NCBI GenBank assembly: GCA_013372555.1 | Contig: JAAPAX010000005.1 | Location: forward strand, 806,001-870,000 | Source: Elsinoe arachidis | Taxonomy: Eukaryota; Ascomycota; Dothideomycetes; Myriangiales; Elsinoaceae | DNA: 64,000 nt | Direction: 5' to 3' | Part shown: piece by piece, positions 32,542-43,819 of the stretch | How positions within the stretch are numbered: the first letter of the stretch is position 1 | Layout of the letters: every line of letters starts with the position of its first letter | The notes under the pieces: generated by a model | What the model was told of the DNA's origin: nothing | Databases searched by the model: none | The model's input: the letters and a program-made list of their open reading frames with translations, nothing else | Program-made: the position numbers and the translations under genes

Positions 32542-34144
32542 GATGCTTGCTGTCTGACAGGATGATGTGGGGGGAGAGGCTGCATCGTAGGTACGGTTGG
32601 CGAGCGTTGTCCAGGGTCATGATCACAGCATCCGAGCAGCGAAGTACCAGGTCGCGGACCCGATTGAATTCGATCTCGAACTCGAGACGGTGTTCCACAT
32701 ACACATCCGGCTTGCTCATTTCAGCATAGAGGAAGCGGAAGTGAACAAGTCTGTCGAGCTCGCTGCGAAGTGGACTACGCAGCAGAGTCTGAACATAGGG
32801 GTGCTGTTGATCTTGGACTGGGATCTGGAGTCCGGCAGCAATCATCATGGCGAATCCGACGGAGTGGTAGTAAACGTCCTTCGAGGTTCGATGATCACGA
32901 GTGCTAGTGCGGGTGTGGAGTTCACCGTAGCGTTTAGTTTTGATGCGGTGATTCTGCCAGTCTTGTGCCAGTGAGCCAGCTGCTAAAGCAGTGTCGATTG
33001 AGTGATCCGGACCAAGACGTCTGGCAGAAGTATCTGCAGCGTGCATGAATATCTCTCTGTCGGTGTGCTCTGAGGACACGAATGTGCAAACCACATCGTC
33101 CCTGAACATGGACATGGAGCTGAAGATCTTTTTGCTCAGGCCGATGGCATTCGCGGAGGTCGGCGCCAGTGCCATGATCAAGCATGTGTCGCGATGTCTG
33201 TCGGTAAATGGCATGTACTGTATGCCGTCAAAGGCTCGATCGGTCACAACCGGCGGATATGGGCGATTGATGGTGAAGCGGAGACGGCCACGCCTCGGGG
33301 AGATTCTCTTATCGACAAATATACTGGCAATGGTGGCCAGGATCCATCCCTTGCTGTATTTGTCTTTAGCCATGAAGAAAGTCGATTTCTCGAAACCTCC
33401 TGCCATCTGCCTCATGGTCTGTAGAATGGGCATGGAGGCTCTGTCCTTGAGTGAGAACCGTCCATCGATCTCATTGTCGGACAAGCCAAAGAATCCATCG
33501 ACAAGCGGCATGTTGTCGTGATTGACACCACACAGGATATCTGCTGTGAGGCTGTTGCCGGTCGCCGACGAAAGAAGTTCATTCTGGACTTGCGACCTCA
33601 AACCCTCGAAGATGAGGCGGTCGCGACTGATGATGTCTTTGTCGTTCATTTTGCGGAGCATGACGGTGAAGGTAGGACCATTCTCAAGGTACATCGTCAG
33701 ATCCTGTAGTGTCGCAAAAGTCTCATAGCTCTTGCAGTGCTCAAAATTCTGAGGATGTAAGGTGGACCAAGCCCAATTGCCGTCTTCCAGAGGTGCCACG
33801 ATCTCAATGCAGACACTACCACTCGGTAGACCGGGATAAGGTGGAACCACTTCTCCTGTCCATACTCTCTTCTTCTCGCCCACTTCCAGCATTGCAGCCG
33901 GAAATAGTACTTTGACGATGTCTCCTTCATCCACGAGAGGCTTCAAAGGTCCGTGAGTCGAGCTATGTTTGCATATGAGGATGAATTTTTCAATCCAGCA
34001 GCCCGGAAGCTGTACCAGATGGCATACCACTCCTTCGATGGGATGTGTCGTTGCATCCCTCCATGCCTTGCGAGCTTGTCCGGTAAGGGATTGTAGACGA
34101 GCCAACTTCGCCTCTATGTCGGCATCTGACGCAGGTGAAGACAT
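32537..34144 (-). CDS. Hypothetical protein resembling a truncated superfamily 1 helicase
   Basis: This single exon encodes 535 aa. No Walker A (GxxGxGKS/T) motif is seen. Near the C-terminus the order of motifs resembles the region leading into motif II of DNA2/NAM7-type helicases: VRDLVLRCSDAVIMTLDNAR, then SPHIILSD. The ORF ends 5 codons later (SDSKHR-stop). The expected DEA motif and the sequence after it are found just downstream in another frame (32389-32541). The N-terminal 300 residues are folded-looking (WIEKFILICKHSS, GKPYPG-like loops) but match nothing I know. The protein may be functional as a shortened form, or the gene may be decaying. Confidence 0.6.
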   Translation of the reverse strand: MSSPASDADIEAKLARLQSLTGQARKAWRDATTHPIEGVVCHLVQLPGCWIEKFILICKHSSTHGPLKPLVDEGDIVKVLFPAAMLEVGEKKRVWTGEVVPPYPGLPSGSVCIEIVAPLEDGNWAWSTLHPQNFEHCKSYETFATLQDLTMYLENGPTFTVMLRKMNDKDIISRDRLIFEGLRSQVQNELLSSATGNSLTADILCGVNHDNMPLVDGFFGLSDNEIDGRFSLKDRASMPILQTMRQMAGGFEKSTFFMAKDKYSKGWILATIASIFVDKRISPRRGRLRFTINRPYPPVVTDRAFDGIQYMPFTDRHRDTCLIMALAPTSANAIGLSKKIFSSMSMFRDDVVCTFVSSEHTDREIFMHAADTSARRLGPDHSIDTALAAGSLAQDWQNHRIKTKRYGELHTRTSTRDHRTSKDVYYHSVGFAMMIAAGLQIPVQDQQHPYVQTLLRSPLRSELDRLVHFRFLYAEMSKPDVYVEHRLEFEIEFNRVRDLVLRCSDAVIMTLDNARQPYLRCSLSPHIILSDSKHR

Positions 34145-34491
34145 GAAGTCTGGTAAGTAACTTCTTGGATGCCGTATTGCGATTTGCAGTCTCTTGTCGG
34201 GCCTAAGGGAGGCAGGCTGAGCGATGCTGGTAGTTCTCTTGATTCAAGGGTGTTTTCAACGCCCGCGATGGTAATGGCGTGGAAGTGAAGACCGTAACCA
34301 AGCTTGGAGACAAAAGAGAATTTCTACAGAAGTGATTTACAAGGCACGTGAAAGACCCACATTACTACCAGAACGCAGGACGCAAGCACCACTTTTGTCA
34401 CATGCCAGGGCTCATAGCTTGCCTCCTCGAGGACTGCCAGATGGTCAGTGCCACCGCTCACGGCAGCCAGACGACTCAATTGAGAGTGGAC
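34145..34491. other. Intergenic, 347 bp
   Basis: The region lies between the start of the helicase-like gene and the 3' end of the HAD gene. No coding frame or motif is recognised. Confidence 0.4.
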
Positions 34492-35355
34492 TTACACCTT
34501 GATGCCATACACATCATAAGGAAACTCTTCCAAGCTCATGATCCTCCTCGCCCACCCATCGTCTATCCTGCCAGGCGCCTTTGACATATCGCTCTTATCC
34601 CCCGAATTCAGCTCCGCATGCGCCATCCCACTACTCCCCGCCATGACCTCCTTCTCCCTATCCCGATACTCATTGAACAAACCAGGATGCGGCACCCACA
34701 GCACCTGCATCCCCGCCCTCCTCCCCGCCTCCACCCCCGGCACACTATCCTCAAACACCAAACACTCCTCCGCCTTCACCTCCGCCTCATTTCCCCCTTC
34801 TTTGTTCCTCCTCCTGATCCCCTCATTAATCGTCTCCAACGCCAACAGATAAATATCCGGACACGGCTTCCCCCTCCCCTTCGGTATCCTCTCATCATCC
34901 CCCAACACCCTATTCTCCTCCTCGAACGCCTTGAACATGTCCTGCAACCTTGACGTCTTCATCTCAAACGTCTCGGTCCGACTACTCGTTGCCAACGCAA
35001 TATACACCCTCTCCTTGCCATTCTTCTCCGTGCTCTTCAGTCGTCGCAACAACTCTTCCGCGCCAGGTAACGGCTTACATGTCGGGAACAGCTTCGCTTG
35101 CATGGCTACTTGGCGGGCCAGGAAGTCCTCGCGGGAAATGGGGAGTTGGGCCCAGTCGTGGAAGATTTTGCCTGCTTCGGGGGCGGGGCGGCCTTGGAGT
35201 TGGGATTTGATGGACCAGGGGAGGTCGGGCTTGCCGAATTCGCGGAGGACGGCGTTGGTGCATTCGGTGTATTTGTCTTCGCTATCGAGGAGGAGGCCGT
35301 CCATGTCGAAGAGACAGGCCCGGATCGGGGGCAGGGAGCTGTGGGTGTCAATCAT
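34492..35355 (-). CDS. HAD-superfamily phosphatase, GPP/pseudouridine-5'-phosphatase type
   Basis: This single exon encodes 287 aa. All four HAD motifs are seen: motif I in CLFDMDGLLLDSED (two Asp), motif II in IALATSSRTE, the motif III Lys in KPCPDIYLLALE, and motif IV in CLVFEDSVPGVEAGRRAGM. The cap insertion between motifs I and II and the DGLLLDSE sequence place it in the beta-phosphoglucomutase-like / HDHD1 branch, which contains yeast glycerol-3-phosphatase-like and pseudouridine-5'-phosphate phosphatases. The exact substrate cannot be assigned. The C-terminal extension (after HPGLFNEYRDREKE) is typical of fungal members. The coding strand shifts from C-rich at the 5' end to G-rich at the 3' end. 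Confidence 0.85.
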   Translation of the reverse strand: MIDTHSSLPPIRACLFDMDGLLLDSEDKYTECTNAVLREFGKPDLPWSIKSQLQGRPAPEAGKIFHDWAQLPISREDFLARQVAMQAKLFPTCKPLPGAEELLRRLKSTEKNGKERVYIALATSSRTETFEMKTSRLQDMFKAFEEENRVLGDDERIPKGRGKPCPDIYLLALETINEGIRRRNKEGGNEAEVKAEECLVFEDSVPGVEAGRRAGMQVLWVPHPGLFNEYRDREKEVMAGSSGMAHAELNSGDKSDMSKAPGRIDDGWARRIMSLEEFPYDVYGIKV

Positions 35356-35696
35356 TGATCAGAATTGCCTGTGAAGATTCTTACACATGTGAGTTCGGCG
35401 ACATGGCTGCAGTTGTGGGCGGGGATGTATGCTGGAGTTTTCGCCGATGGAGAGAAGGATGAGGTCCGGAGTCGATCATCAAGGTGGGGGTGGGGCGGAG
35501 TTTTGCTCACACCAAGCATTCACGTGATCTATGCAAGAAGAACACCTGATGACCAGACTTCGGTTTCCGAACAAGGATGATGACTGTATCATTGAAAGTT
35601 ATTTATGTGTGTCGTAGTATCGTGTCATCACAGCCATTGTCTGAGCAAGTCTGGTTTCGGACGTCAACTCTGCCGGGCTCCATGCAGCGGACCAAT
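35356..35696. other. Intergenic, 341 bp
   Basis: The region lies between the HAD gene promoter and the 3' end of the HEI10-like gene. No gene or repeat is recognised. Confidence 0.4.
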
Positions 35697-36961
35697 TCAG
35701 CGCAACAACATTCCACCAAAGCCTCCAACTCCCGATCCTGCTGCTCTGGTACCCGACGTATTCTGAACATGCCTGCCCATCTTCAGATTCGCGCTCAAGC
35801 CCTGAGACGAATGACCTAGTCTGCTCTGAACATTGCCATCGACCCTCCCAAATGGTGGACGAGTAGGAGTCGGCTGCAGGATGTTCGTGCCGAAGTTCAT
35901 GTTCGTGTGCTGTTGAGGCATAGTATTGCGTCCATGAGGGGAGGCATTGAGACGTTGCCGGTAAAGGGCGGGTGTACCACTGGTTACAGAGCCTGATGAT
36001 GTTAGAACACCGCTCATGCCTTTTCATATTGCACGCTCACCTCGACCAGTATTAACAGCGGGAGCAAAGTTCTGGTGCATGACACCAATATGATCACCAG
36101 CGTTGGGTCGACGCTGATTCATGATGACGCTTGGAGAGCGACTGGCGCCCAGATGAACTTGTGGAGGGCGTTGAGGTGGTCCCATTGTGTTCTCCAGGTC
36201 CCGCTCCATCATGGCATCGACATTCTGTGCAGCGGCTTGACGAATGATGTCCTCGTTGGCATTGCCTTTTACTCTGTTATAGTCTTTCTGGACGGTAGTC
36301 AACCTCTTGGTGTTGGTCTGGAGAGCCTGTTGTAGCTTGATATATTTCTTCTGGAGTATAGTCTTGTCCTCGATGGCAGCTGAAAGCATCAGTATCTCTA
36401 CCACATCATTGTTATGGCAAGGCAAACTTTGAAGCCGCTCGCTCAGTCCTTGTATCTCCTCGTTGGCCTCGTTCAGCATCTGCTGAGCCTCTTTGCCAAG
36501 CCTGTTGTACTTGGAAGCGCACTGATCAGTCATGGCACGTTGATACATGCTGCTAAGGTCAGCTTCGCTACACCAGCAGAGCTTGGAGAGATCAACATTT
36601 CCTGTACAGCTTGATAATTAAAGAAACTCATCGCTTTGCTTGCGCAATCCATGACGATCGATGGTGACAGTCCGCTGAGGACACTCGTTTTGTAGTCTTC
36701 AGATGGGTTCATGGAAGAACGCATGGCATCGTCAGGTTGGTTGAGCTGAGTTTGACATGCTGGACAGTTGCGGGCACCGAGACGAGCAGTGATGAGGCCA
36801 GAATCCCCCGCACATGGTTCGCAGAAGATGTGACTATGATACGAGTCAGCCACGGGATATCCTTCGAGATAGGTCCAGTCTCACGAGCAGGTGGTGACGA
36901 TTGCGACCTCGTTGAGCTCACGGCGGCAGCTCAGGTTGTTACATCGAAGGGCGAGATCCAT
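35697..36961 (-). CDS. HEI10: HEI10/CCNB1IP1-type meiotic RING E3 ligase
   Basis: Model: complement(join(35697..35992,36041..36552,36597..36833,36885..36961)), 373 aa. Three introns (51, 44 and 48 bp) restore one frame. The protein starts MDLALRCNNLSCRRELNEV and continues to a C3HC4-like RING: CNNLSC, CSHIFCEPC, then CPAC. After the RING comes the conserved SFFNYQAVQE block and a coiled coil (residues about 105-230, NEEIQGLSERLQ). The tail is disordered and ends GFGGMLLR. HEI10 proteins mark and stabilise crossover sites along the synaptonemal complex as SUMO/ubiquitin-type ligases; Sordaria has a well-studied member. The first intron splits the RING codon for Ser in CSHIFC, so the start cannot be found without it. 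Confidence 0.8.
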
Positions 36962-37578
36962 CCTTGGATTACTCGAAACGAGAATGTCGGCAGTAGGGTC
37001 TGGCGATCTATGAAAGAGTCGAGGATACAGGAGAGAATGCATAGCTGTCGTTTCGTAAGTGTAGCGTGTATCAAAGGCAGGTGCGAGTTCCCAATCGGGG
37101 TGATCGAATGTGGTAGTAGGTAGCCCTCAACTACACGCTTTCGGTTGCTCCACCGATTCAGAAGAACGCCGGGGTATCGTAGATGACTTAAAGAGCAGCC
37201 ATACTCGCTGCCGAGTTAGCTGAAAGTCGTCATACTACCAGGACGGCGTAATGCTAGTGCAGCCAAGTGCAATGCAACCTCGATGCCATGTCGGAACTCC
37301 GTGGAGTCCACGCATGGAGTACACGAGGCGGTCACCACATCAACAACATAACACGCACCATGGGAACACCCAGGCAGTGATCTCTTTGATTAGCAACACT
37401 ACTGCCCTTGGATACTACCAGAAATGATATGGACCGGTTGAACAGAAAGAGGAAGTGGCTTTGCCATCACTCTCGTCGAAAGCGCCGCTCGGGAGAACCT
37501 CGGGTCGAAAATGACGTCCTCTCAACTTTTCCATGAGGGCCGCTTTAATCAGTTGCATTTTCTCGCATCAGAGATCAG
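36962..37578. promoter_or_regulatory. Divergent intergenic region, HEI10 / ESF2
   Basis: These 617 bp separate two opposite start codons. Nothing coding or repetitive was recognised. Confidence 0.4.
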
Positions 37579-38607
37579 ATGCCGTCACGGAAGAGAAACG
37601 AATGGCTAGAGCCGGACGAGGAGGATGAGCTGTCAAATGACAGTGATCAGGAAGGTGATGCCGAACAGAGCAAGGCGCAGCTCACTTCGCGATCGATCAA
37701 GCGCCGAAGACTGGACGATGGTTCGGACTCTGGCAACGAGGACTTTTCAGACGACGACGATTTAGACAAGACGTTAGGGACAACATTTCAACCCTCGCAA
37801 CGGCGAAAGAGTACTTCACCTATTCAGGACAGCAGATTCTTGCGGTTCCCAGCAGACGACATCGACGGCACTAAAGAGGCTGCTCTAGGTGGAGCTGGAG
37901 GCGGTTCGGAGCAGGAAGACGATCCAACAAGGGACTCGACAACAAACTCCGCAACTCCTACAAGTCATGGCGCAGCGAAGAAAGGGAAGGCCAAGAAAAA
38001 GTCCGGTGTGATTTACATATCTCGGATACCGCCTTTCATGAAGCCTGCGACTGTCCGCAATTACCTCGAACCATACGGGAAGATAGGGAAGCTTTTCCTC
38101 ACGCCCGAAGATCATACAGCTTATACTCGGAGGGTCAAGTCTGGAGGCAACAAGAAGCACTCGTACGTGGATGGCTGGGTGGAATTCCTGTCGAAGAAGG
38201 ACGCGAAAATGGTGGCAAGTGTTCTGAACGGGAACAGCATTGGAGGGAAGAAGGGCAACTACTACTATGATGACATCTGGAACATGAAGTACTTGACAGG
38301 ATTCAAGTGGGACGACTTGACGGAGCAGATCCAGCGGGAGAATAAGGAGAGGGAAGCTAGGCTGCGGACGGAGATCACCAAAGCCAAGAAGGAGAACGAG
38401 ACCTTTGTGCGTGACATTGAAAGGGGTAAGATGGTTGAGGGCATCAAATCGAAACGCAAGGATGTCGATGGAGATACGACTCTGCGATCTGATGAGGCAG
38501 GTCTGCAACAGCCACGAAAGTTCAAACAGAATCTGGCCAAGCCAAAACAGAAGGATGAATTACCATCAGATCCGCGAGCAGGTAACGTATTGAGTAAGAT
38601 TATCTAA
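37579..38607 (+). CDS. ESF2: ESF2/ABT1, 18S rRNA processing factor
   Basis: This single exon encodes 342 aa. The N-terminal third is acidic and disordered (EDELSNDSDQEGDAEQ). Then comes the characteristic RRM-like domain of Esf2/ABT1: GVIYISRIPPFMKPATVRNY, GKIGKLFLTPED, SYVDGWVEFLSKKDAK and YYDDIWNMKYLTGFKWDDLT. A basic coiled coil and a Lys-rich tail follow. Esf2 joins the small-subunit processome in the nucleolus, stimulates the helicase Dbp8, and is needed for early pre-rRNA cleavage. The length matches fungal orthologs. Confidence 0.95.
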   Translation: MPSRKRNEWLEPDEEDELSNDSDQEGDAEQSKAQLTSRSIKRRRLDDGSDSGNEDFSDDDDLDKTLGTTFQPSQRRKSTSPIQDSRFLRFPADDIDGTKEAALGGAGGGSEQEDDPTRDSTTNSATPTSHGAAKKGKAKKKSGVIYISRIPPFMKPATVRNYLEPYGKIGKLFLTPEDHTAYTRRVKSGGNKKHSYVDGWVEFLSKKDAKMVASVLNGNSIGGKKGNYYYDDIWNMKYLTGFKWDDLTEQIQRENKEREARLRTEITKAKKENETFVRDIERGKMVEGIKSKRKDVDGDTTLRSDEAGLQQPRKFKQNLAKPKQKDELPSDPRAGNVLSKII

Positions 38608-39731
38608 TGTCAATTGTTGCCTGAATACTCGGTCTTTGTCGGATTGATGTCATCGTCGCTGGGGCAACGATTCATGTGCCGACAACGAGCACAGTGGCGT
38701 ATGCCAAGCCTCGAGTCGTGCGCACACAGGTATTCAAGCTTCTCTTCACTTGAAAACACTTTCTTCCTCTCATCCACATCCTATTTGCCGGCGAGTCTTG
38801 AAGCACGACCTCACAGGGCTGGTACCCTCACTGCCAGCCTTGGGCCGTTGTAAAGGACTGCTAGCGATTGGTTTGTGGGTCCAGTGGTCACATCGAGATA
38901 GGTCGCAGTCCAGACTGAGTGAGGCAGATCGAGGACACCTGTATCGATTACAACAACAGCCGCTGTATTTACGAGGGCAGTGCCTTTGTCTTTTACTTTC
39001 AACCTCTGTAAGAACGCCTTCGCTTTGGAGACTTCATCGCTGACCACAGTAGACCACTTCGATACCCTCCTTTTTCTCGATGGCTCGTCCCATGCCACTC
39101 ATCAGCTTGGTGGATAGGTGCCTCACTCTACCAGCATCGCATGCATGATTGGCGACCATGCGACAAATTTTCAGCTACTCCCACCCCGATTGTCCTCGTC
39201 GAGAAGCAGACAGTATTGGCACGGTTGTGAACGGTGCTAGCTGTCCTGCCCTTGATTGATCACCCCCGTCTCACAAGCAAGCTCTCCCACCCCGGTCGCA
39301 GGACACGATCGCGATTTCTCATTCCCGTGCTGCACAATTATACAGGGGCGTAGAATCCTGTCTTCAATCTCAATTGACCCTTTGGTCTCCTCTCTTCCGA
39401 CTACCACACCACCCTCTCGACCGACCCCTCCCTTCTGGCGCATGACGCGGCAATAATCAAATTCACATTCTCATCCTACTTGCGACTCTCCGCAATTCCT
39501 GCATTCAATGTCAACTACCAGCTCAGCCTTGCTGGCTTTCGCACCTTGCCTGTGCAGACAATTCAAGCATTGTGGATCTCAAAATACACAACAAGCTTCG
39601 GGCGCAATCTGTGACCCCTTTCAAATCTTTCCTCAAACTCTCCCCACAATTGACTGGATCGCGCTTGCCATTCTCTGCGATCCCAGAATCATCTTTCTCT
39701 CGGACGCACATCGCATCATCTGTTTCTTCTC
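38608..39731. other. Intergenic, 1.1 kb
   Basis: Short ORFs only, none convincing. The last 250 bp are pyrimidine-rich and look like the promoter and leader of the gene starting at 39732. Confidence 0.4.
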
Positions 39732-40977
39732 ATGGCACCTCCACCTCTGCGACGCAGTGCCACAATGCAGTCGGGTCAAGTGAAAGTGGAGCCCGTCGAT
39801 GAAGACAGCACGATGATTGCCATGACCGATGCCGAAGCAGAATACGAACGGCTACGACTTCATCGTCGACAAGTCGAATTGAGGCTGCAACTCCAGCTGG
39901 AACAGGTCGAATCAGAGCTGCAGCTCCACCAAGCCAAGATGCATCTCGCCACCTCTCGCAAGTCTCAAGACGGTTCTGTCAAACGCTCAACCGAAGATAC
40001 ACCCCGCAATGCGACTCCCAGGCCCAGCAAGAAGCAGAAAGTAAGATATGACCATATTCTTCGAGAGGCCGCACCACTGACTATACCTAGGAGACCTTCA
40101 GCATTGACCTTACCTTGTCCGACGATGAAATGATCCTGGATCTGAAGGTATGCTTTGGGATGTCTGGTTGGTACAGTCCACACTAATCAAACTACAGAGC
40201 GAGATAACTCAGCCTGCAAAAGATGTCAGCAGGATGCAGGAGCGCACAACGGCTCTGCAGCAGACCCAGCAAGCCAACGGCACGGAAGAGCAGCAAATCT
40301 CGCACGGCAAAGCTTCATCACTGCCAGCACCCGAAGACCTTCCCACGTTGCAGCATTCGGCGTCTAGCTCTGACATCAGCGGCGAGGAATCCTCCGACCC
40401 GGCTTCCAGCGACAGCGATTTCAGCGACGAGGGGTCTGAAGAAGACGATGGTGACTGCGACAAGGATTACAGCGACGAGCAGGCCGAGAGATATGCAGAT
40501 GACGACCATGATGAGGACGATACCAAAGAGCACGCAGCATTGCCCGCCGACAGTCTGTCATGCACAGCTGTGGTACTGGTGCCCGACAACTCAAGTCTGG
40601 AAGGTTCGAGTCAAGGTCCCAAGCTATCTGGCCAGCGATTCCATCGAATGACCACAAATGCCCTGGACGTCCTCATGAGCAACGTACCACCCGCTACACC
40701 GCGAATGCCCGTCGATATGCACAAGCTCTGCCAATGGAAGAAGCACATCACCTATGCCACTCTCGTGCTTGCTAAAGACGAGCTTCTCACACGCAAGAAG
40801 AAAAGATTCTTCAAACTCCGTCACCCCGAGGATGTTTCCAGAGATCTCCATCATGCTATCGACCCCATGTTTGCAGACTTCCTCGGCAAGGATCAATGGA
40901 CTTTCGAAGACCTCGTCCTTCTGGCAAAAGACTACAAGAAACATCCGCTTTGGTATTCAGTCTATGGTGCAGTGTAG
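39732..40977 (+). CDS. 5' half of the split gene, residual ORF of 381 aa
   Basis: Model: join(39732..40040,40091..40147,40198..40977). Introns of 50 bp each (GTAAGA..CCTAG and GTATGC..CTACAG) are clear and join SKKQK-ETFSIDLTLSDDEMI-LDLK-SEITQPAKD. Residues 30-75 are a Leu/Gln/Arg coiled coil (LRLQLQLEQVESELQLHQAK). Then a long Ser/Asp/Glu-rich stretch (DSDFSDEGSEEDDGDCDKDY) precedes a folded helical part (KHITYATLVLAKDELLTRKK, then DQWTFEDLVLLAKDYKKHP). The frame crosses into the left terminal repeat of the hAT element and stops after Ala-Val at TAG 40975-40977. If expressed, the product lacks the nuclease-like and zinc-finger parts. Confidence 0.8.
40962..40969 (+). repeat. Left target-site duplication CTATGGTG
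   Basis: This 8-bp sequence abuts the left end of the hAT element and is identical to 43839-43846 at the right end. Eight bp is the standard target-site length of hAT transposons. Confidence 0.92.
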
Positions 40978-40988
40978 TAATCAATCAA
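40970..40988 (+). repeat. Left terminal inverted repeat of hAT element
   Basis: Begins CAGTG directly after the target duplication. It matches the right end in inverted orientation with two differences, at positions 7 and 12. Confidence 0.88.
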
Positions 40989-43120
40989 TCACGCTTGATT
41001 GATCTTGCCAAGCCTTGATTGATCAATCAATTAAGATCTCATGATAGATATTTTCATCAATCATTAATCAATCAAGTTTTAGAGTCCATGATTGATTAAC
41101 TGATTAGTCTAATTGGTGGTTGTAATAAATGCTCCTCCAGAGGGGGGTCAAAGGCGGAGGAGGACTACGGCGTAATCGCGCTCTGATTAGTCCGGAACTA
41201 GCCGCTCTACCTCCCTTACTACTTCTTGGCTTTTTAGTATTAGATTTGTCTTGTTTACTAGGGTTAACAACCTTCTAAAAATTCACTAAAATTTAACTAT
41301 AGCATCTGAAGCTTCTAGCTTGCTTTTATCGCTTTAAGAGACAGCTAATATTCATGTTTATAATCAAATTGTACCATTAAATAGTCTACAACAAAGTCTT
41401 AGACTATCTGGAAGTTTACTATGCCCTAAGGACAAGTACAAGGAAGTAGACTAGACCAGATTAACCCTTAAAGGCTATTTAAGAGCACTATCTTTAGTTT
41501 TGAAGACTAGCTAGATCTAGCAGTATAGCTAGCGGATTAAGAATGCCTCTAGCTATAAGCACTAGCTCTATAGAGTCTGTTATATCCGTAAGGAGTGGAA
41601 GTAGAGGCATATCTATCCTAGCGGTAGGCATACTAGTAGAGTAATTAACTATCTTAGAAATTGCTATAGAATAAGCTAGAAAGGTAGTATTATTAAATAG
41701 CTAGTTTATTAAGTATTAATTACTAGCCTTTTTAACCTTCTAGCTAGTACACAACCTTTAGTACTAAATGCCCTTATAGCTAGATTCTCTGTACTAAAGT
41801 TTAGAGGATATCTCTTAAGCTAGATTATCTATAATAACCTTGCCTTCTCTAAGACTAATAGCCTATACCTAAGGTAGTTACTAGAGTATCTAAATCCTTA
41901 AGTTAAAGGCTAGCTACCTTCGTATATATTAGTTAGCTACTGGATTTAGAAGGCCTATACTAGTTTAGCTAGAATAGTAACTAAGCACCTCTAATCTGCA
42001 GTTTTAATAGTGCACTTTAGCTTTAATATGTAGACCTTAACTAACAATCGTGCTCTTCTTAGCCTTATTACTTACTTTATTAATGGAGATAGCAAGCTAT
42101 AGAACCTCCTACTAGCTCTACTAGAGTATAAAGAGGCTTACACTAGAAGCAATATTATAGAGACTATAGCCTCTGTGATTTGCTACTAGTAGCTACAGAA
42201 TTTAGTTAGATTTTTCACTACTAATAACGCCTTAAATAATGATACCTGCATATAGTTTCTAGCTACTAAGTTTGGCTTTAATCTAGCTAAGAGGCGTGTA
42301 AGGTGTGTAGGCTATATTATTAACCTTGTAGTAAAGGTAGTTATACTTAGTAGCACTAGCAATAACAGCCTTAAGGCCTTTAAGGTTAACCTTAAGGAGG
42401 CTACTTAAGAAGAGCGTACTAAATTGCTATAATAGAGAAAGGCTAGGCTAGTTAGCAAGCTATATAATATTATCACCTTTATTAATCGATCCCCTTAGAG
42501 GATTTAAGCTTTTATAGCTCTCTAATATAAGGGAGGCTATAAGCGAGCTTATTAGCTTATCTAAGACAATAACACTTGCTAGAACAGCCTCTTTATAATA
42601 ATCCGGCAGTTACTAGAACTCCGTAAGGTAGTAGATAACTATATTATTAAGCAAATTAGCTAATAGCATAAGCATAAGTTACGCTAAAGGAACTAGCCTC
42701 GGAATAAGCTTATTAATTTATTCTTATAGCTAAGACTATTAGTGATTAATAATTAGCTTATAGCGGATAACTAGACAATCCTTAGCTAATATTACAGAAT
42801 CCTTAAGCTCCTCTATTAAGCTACTATCTGCCTCTAAGGCCAGGTTAGTGGTTATAGCCGTATATAGGAGGTTATACTAGCCTTTTAAGCACTACTTAGT
42901 TATCTAGAGGAGCAAAAGCGAAGTTTAACTATTAACAATAAAGAGGCTATTATTATAGCATATCTAGATATAGTTAAACTAGCTCAAGAAGCACACTTCA
43001 AATTTAACATTAATCTAGCTTAGAAGAAGCTTAATAACTATTACACCCTTACTAACGAATCTCTAGCTTATCTTATAGCTCTTGTGCTTTATCTACGGTA
43101 TAATTAGGCCTAGATTAAGC

Positions 43121-43675
43121 GCTACTAGTGTAATTACAAGGACTAGATCAAGGCCGGTAAGGCTAAGATGCTTAAGCTCTAGCATTAATATAAGGATAGA
43201 TTAAACCCCTTTACTAAAGAGGCCTTACTAGCCCCTCCCTCTCGGCCTTAGAAGCGCTAGCGCTGTATGCTAAGAAGTATAGCCTTTAATGAGGATAACG
43301 ACTTTATGCTTAACTATAGTAGTAAAGATAAGCCTTTAATAGCCTTAATCGATTAGTATAAGGTATATACCTCTTTAGCCTTACTCCGCATAGTGAAAGA
43401 CTCCTTTAGCTAGTAGTAGTAAAAGCACTTTAATTAGCTATAGCTTATAGTAATAGCATTAGATATACTTACTATCCCCCCTATATTAGATGAACTAGAG
43501 AGGCTCTTCTCTAATGCTAGATTAGTAGTAACTGACCGGCGTAACAGACTAAGTAGCTAATTAATTAATACAGTTATAAGCTTAAAGAGTTAGATCAAAG
43601 CTAGTATAGTCGATATAGAGCCCTCTATAGCCTTACAATTTACTAAGGTGGCTAATGTAACTATCACACCTTTAC
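43121..43675 (+). pseudogene. hAT transposase C-terminal relic
   Basis: Readable in pieces with stop codons at positions expected for Trp and Gln. The upstream part reads KRY-stop-CNYKD-stop, consistent with two lost Trp codons (TGG to TAG). The downstream part contains the hAT dimerisation block with DELERLFSNARL and SLKS-stop-IKAS. The stops are mostly TAG. Confidence 0.75.
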
Positions 43676-43819
43676 TCTAGCACCACCTTAGATAGCAAGT
43701 GGTTAAAGCGTTAATTAATTAATCAATTAAGCCTCTAAGGCTCGTCAAGATTAATCAATCAATCATCGAGCCGGTGCAATCATTAATCAATCAAGAATTG
43801 AGCCTCAAGCTTGATTGTC

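Noticed and set aside
34492..34500. A splice donor at the HAD gene end (GTGTAAGT) leading to another exon
   Set aside because: The in-frame TAA directly after the conserved C-terminus is a natural end, and no downstream exon with family-like sequence was found.
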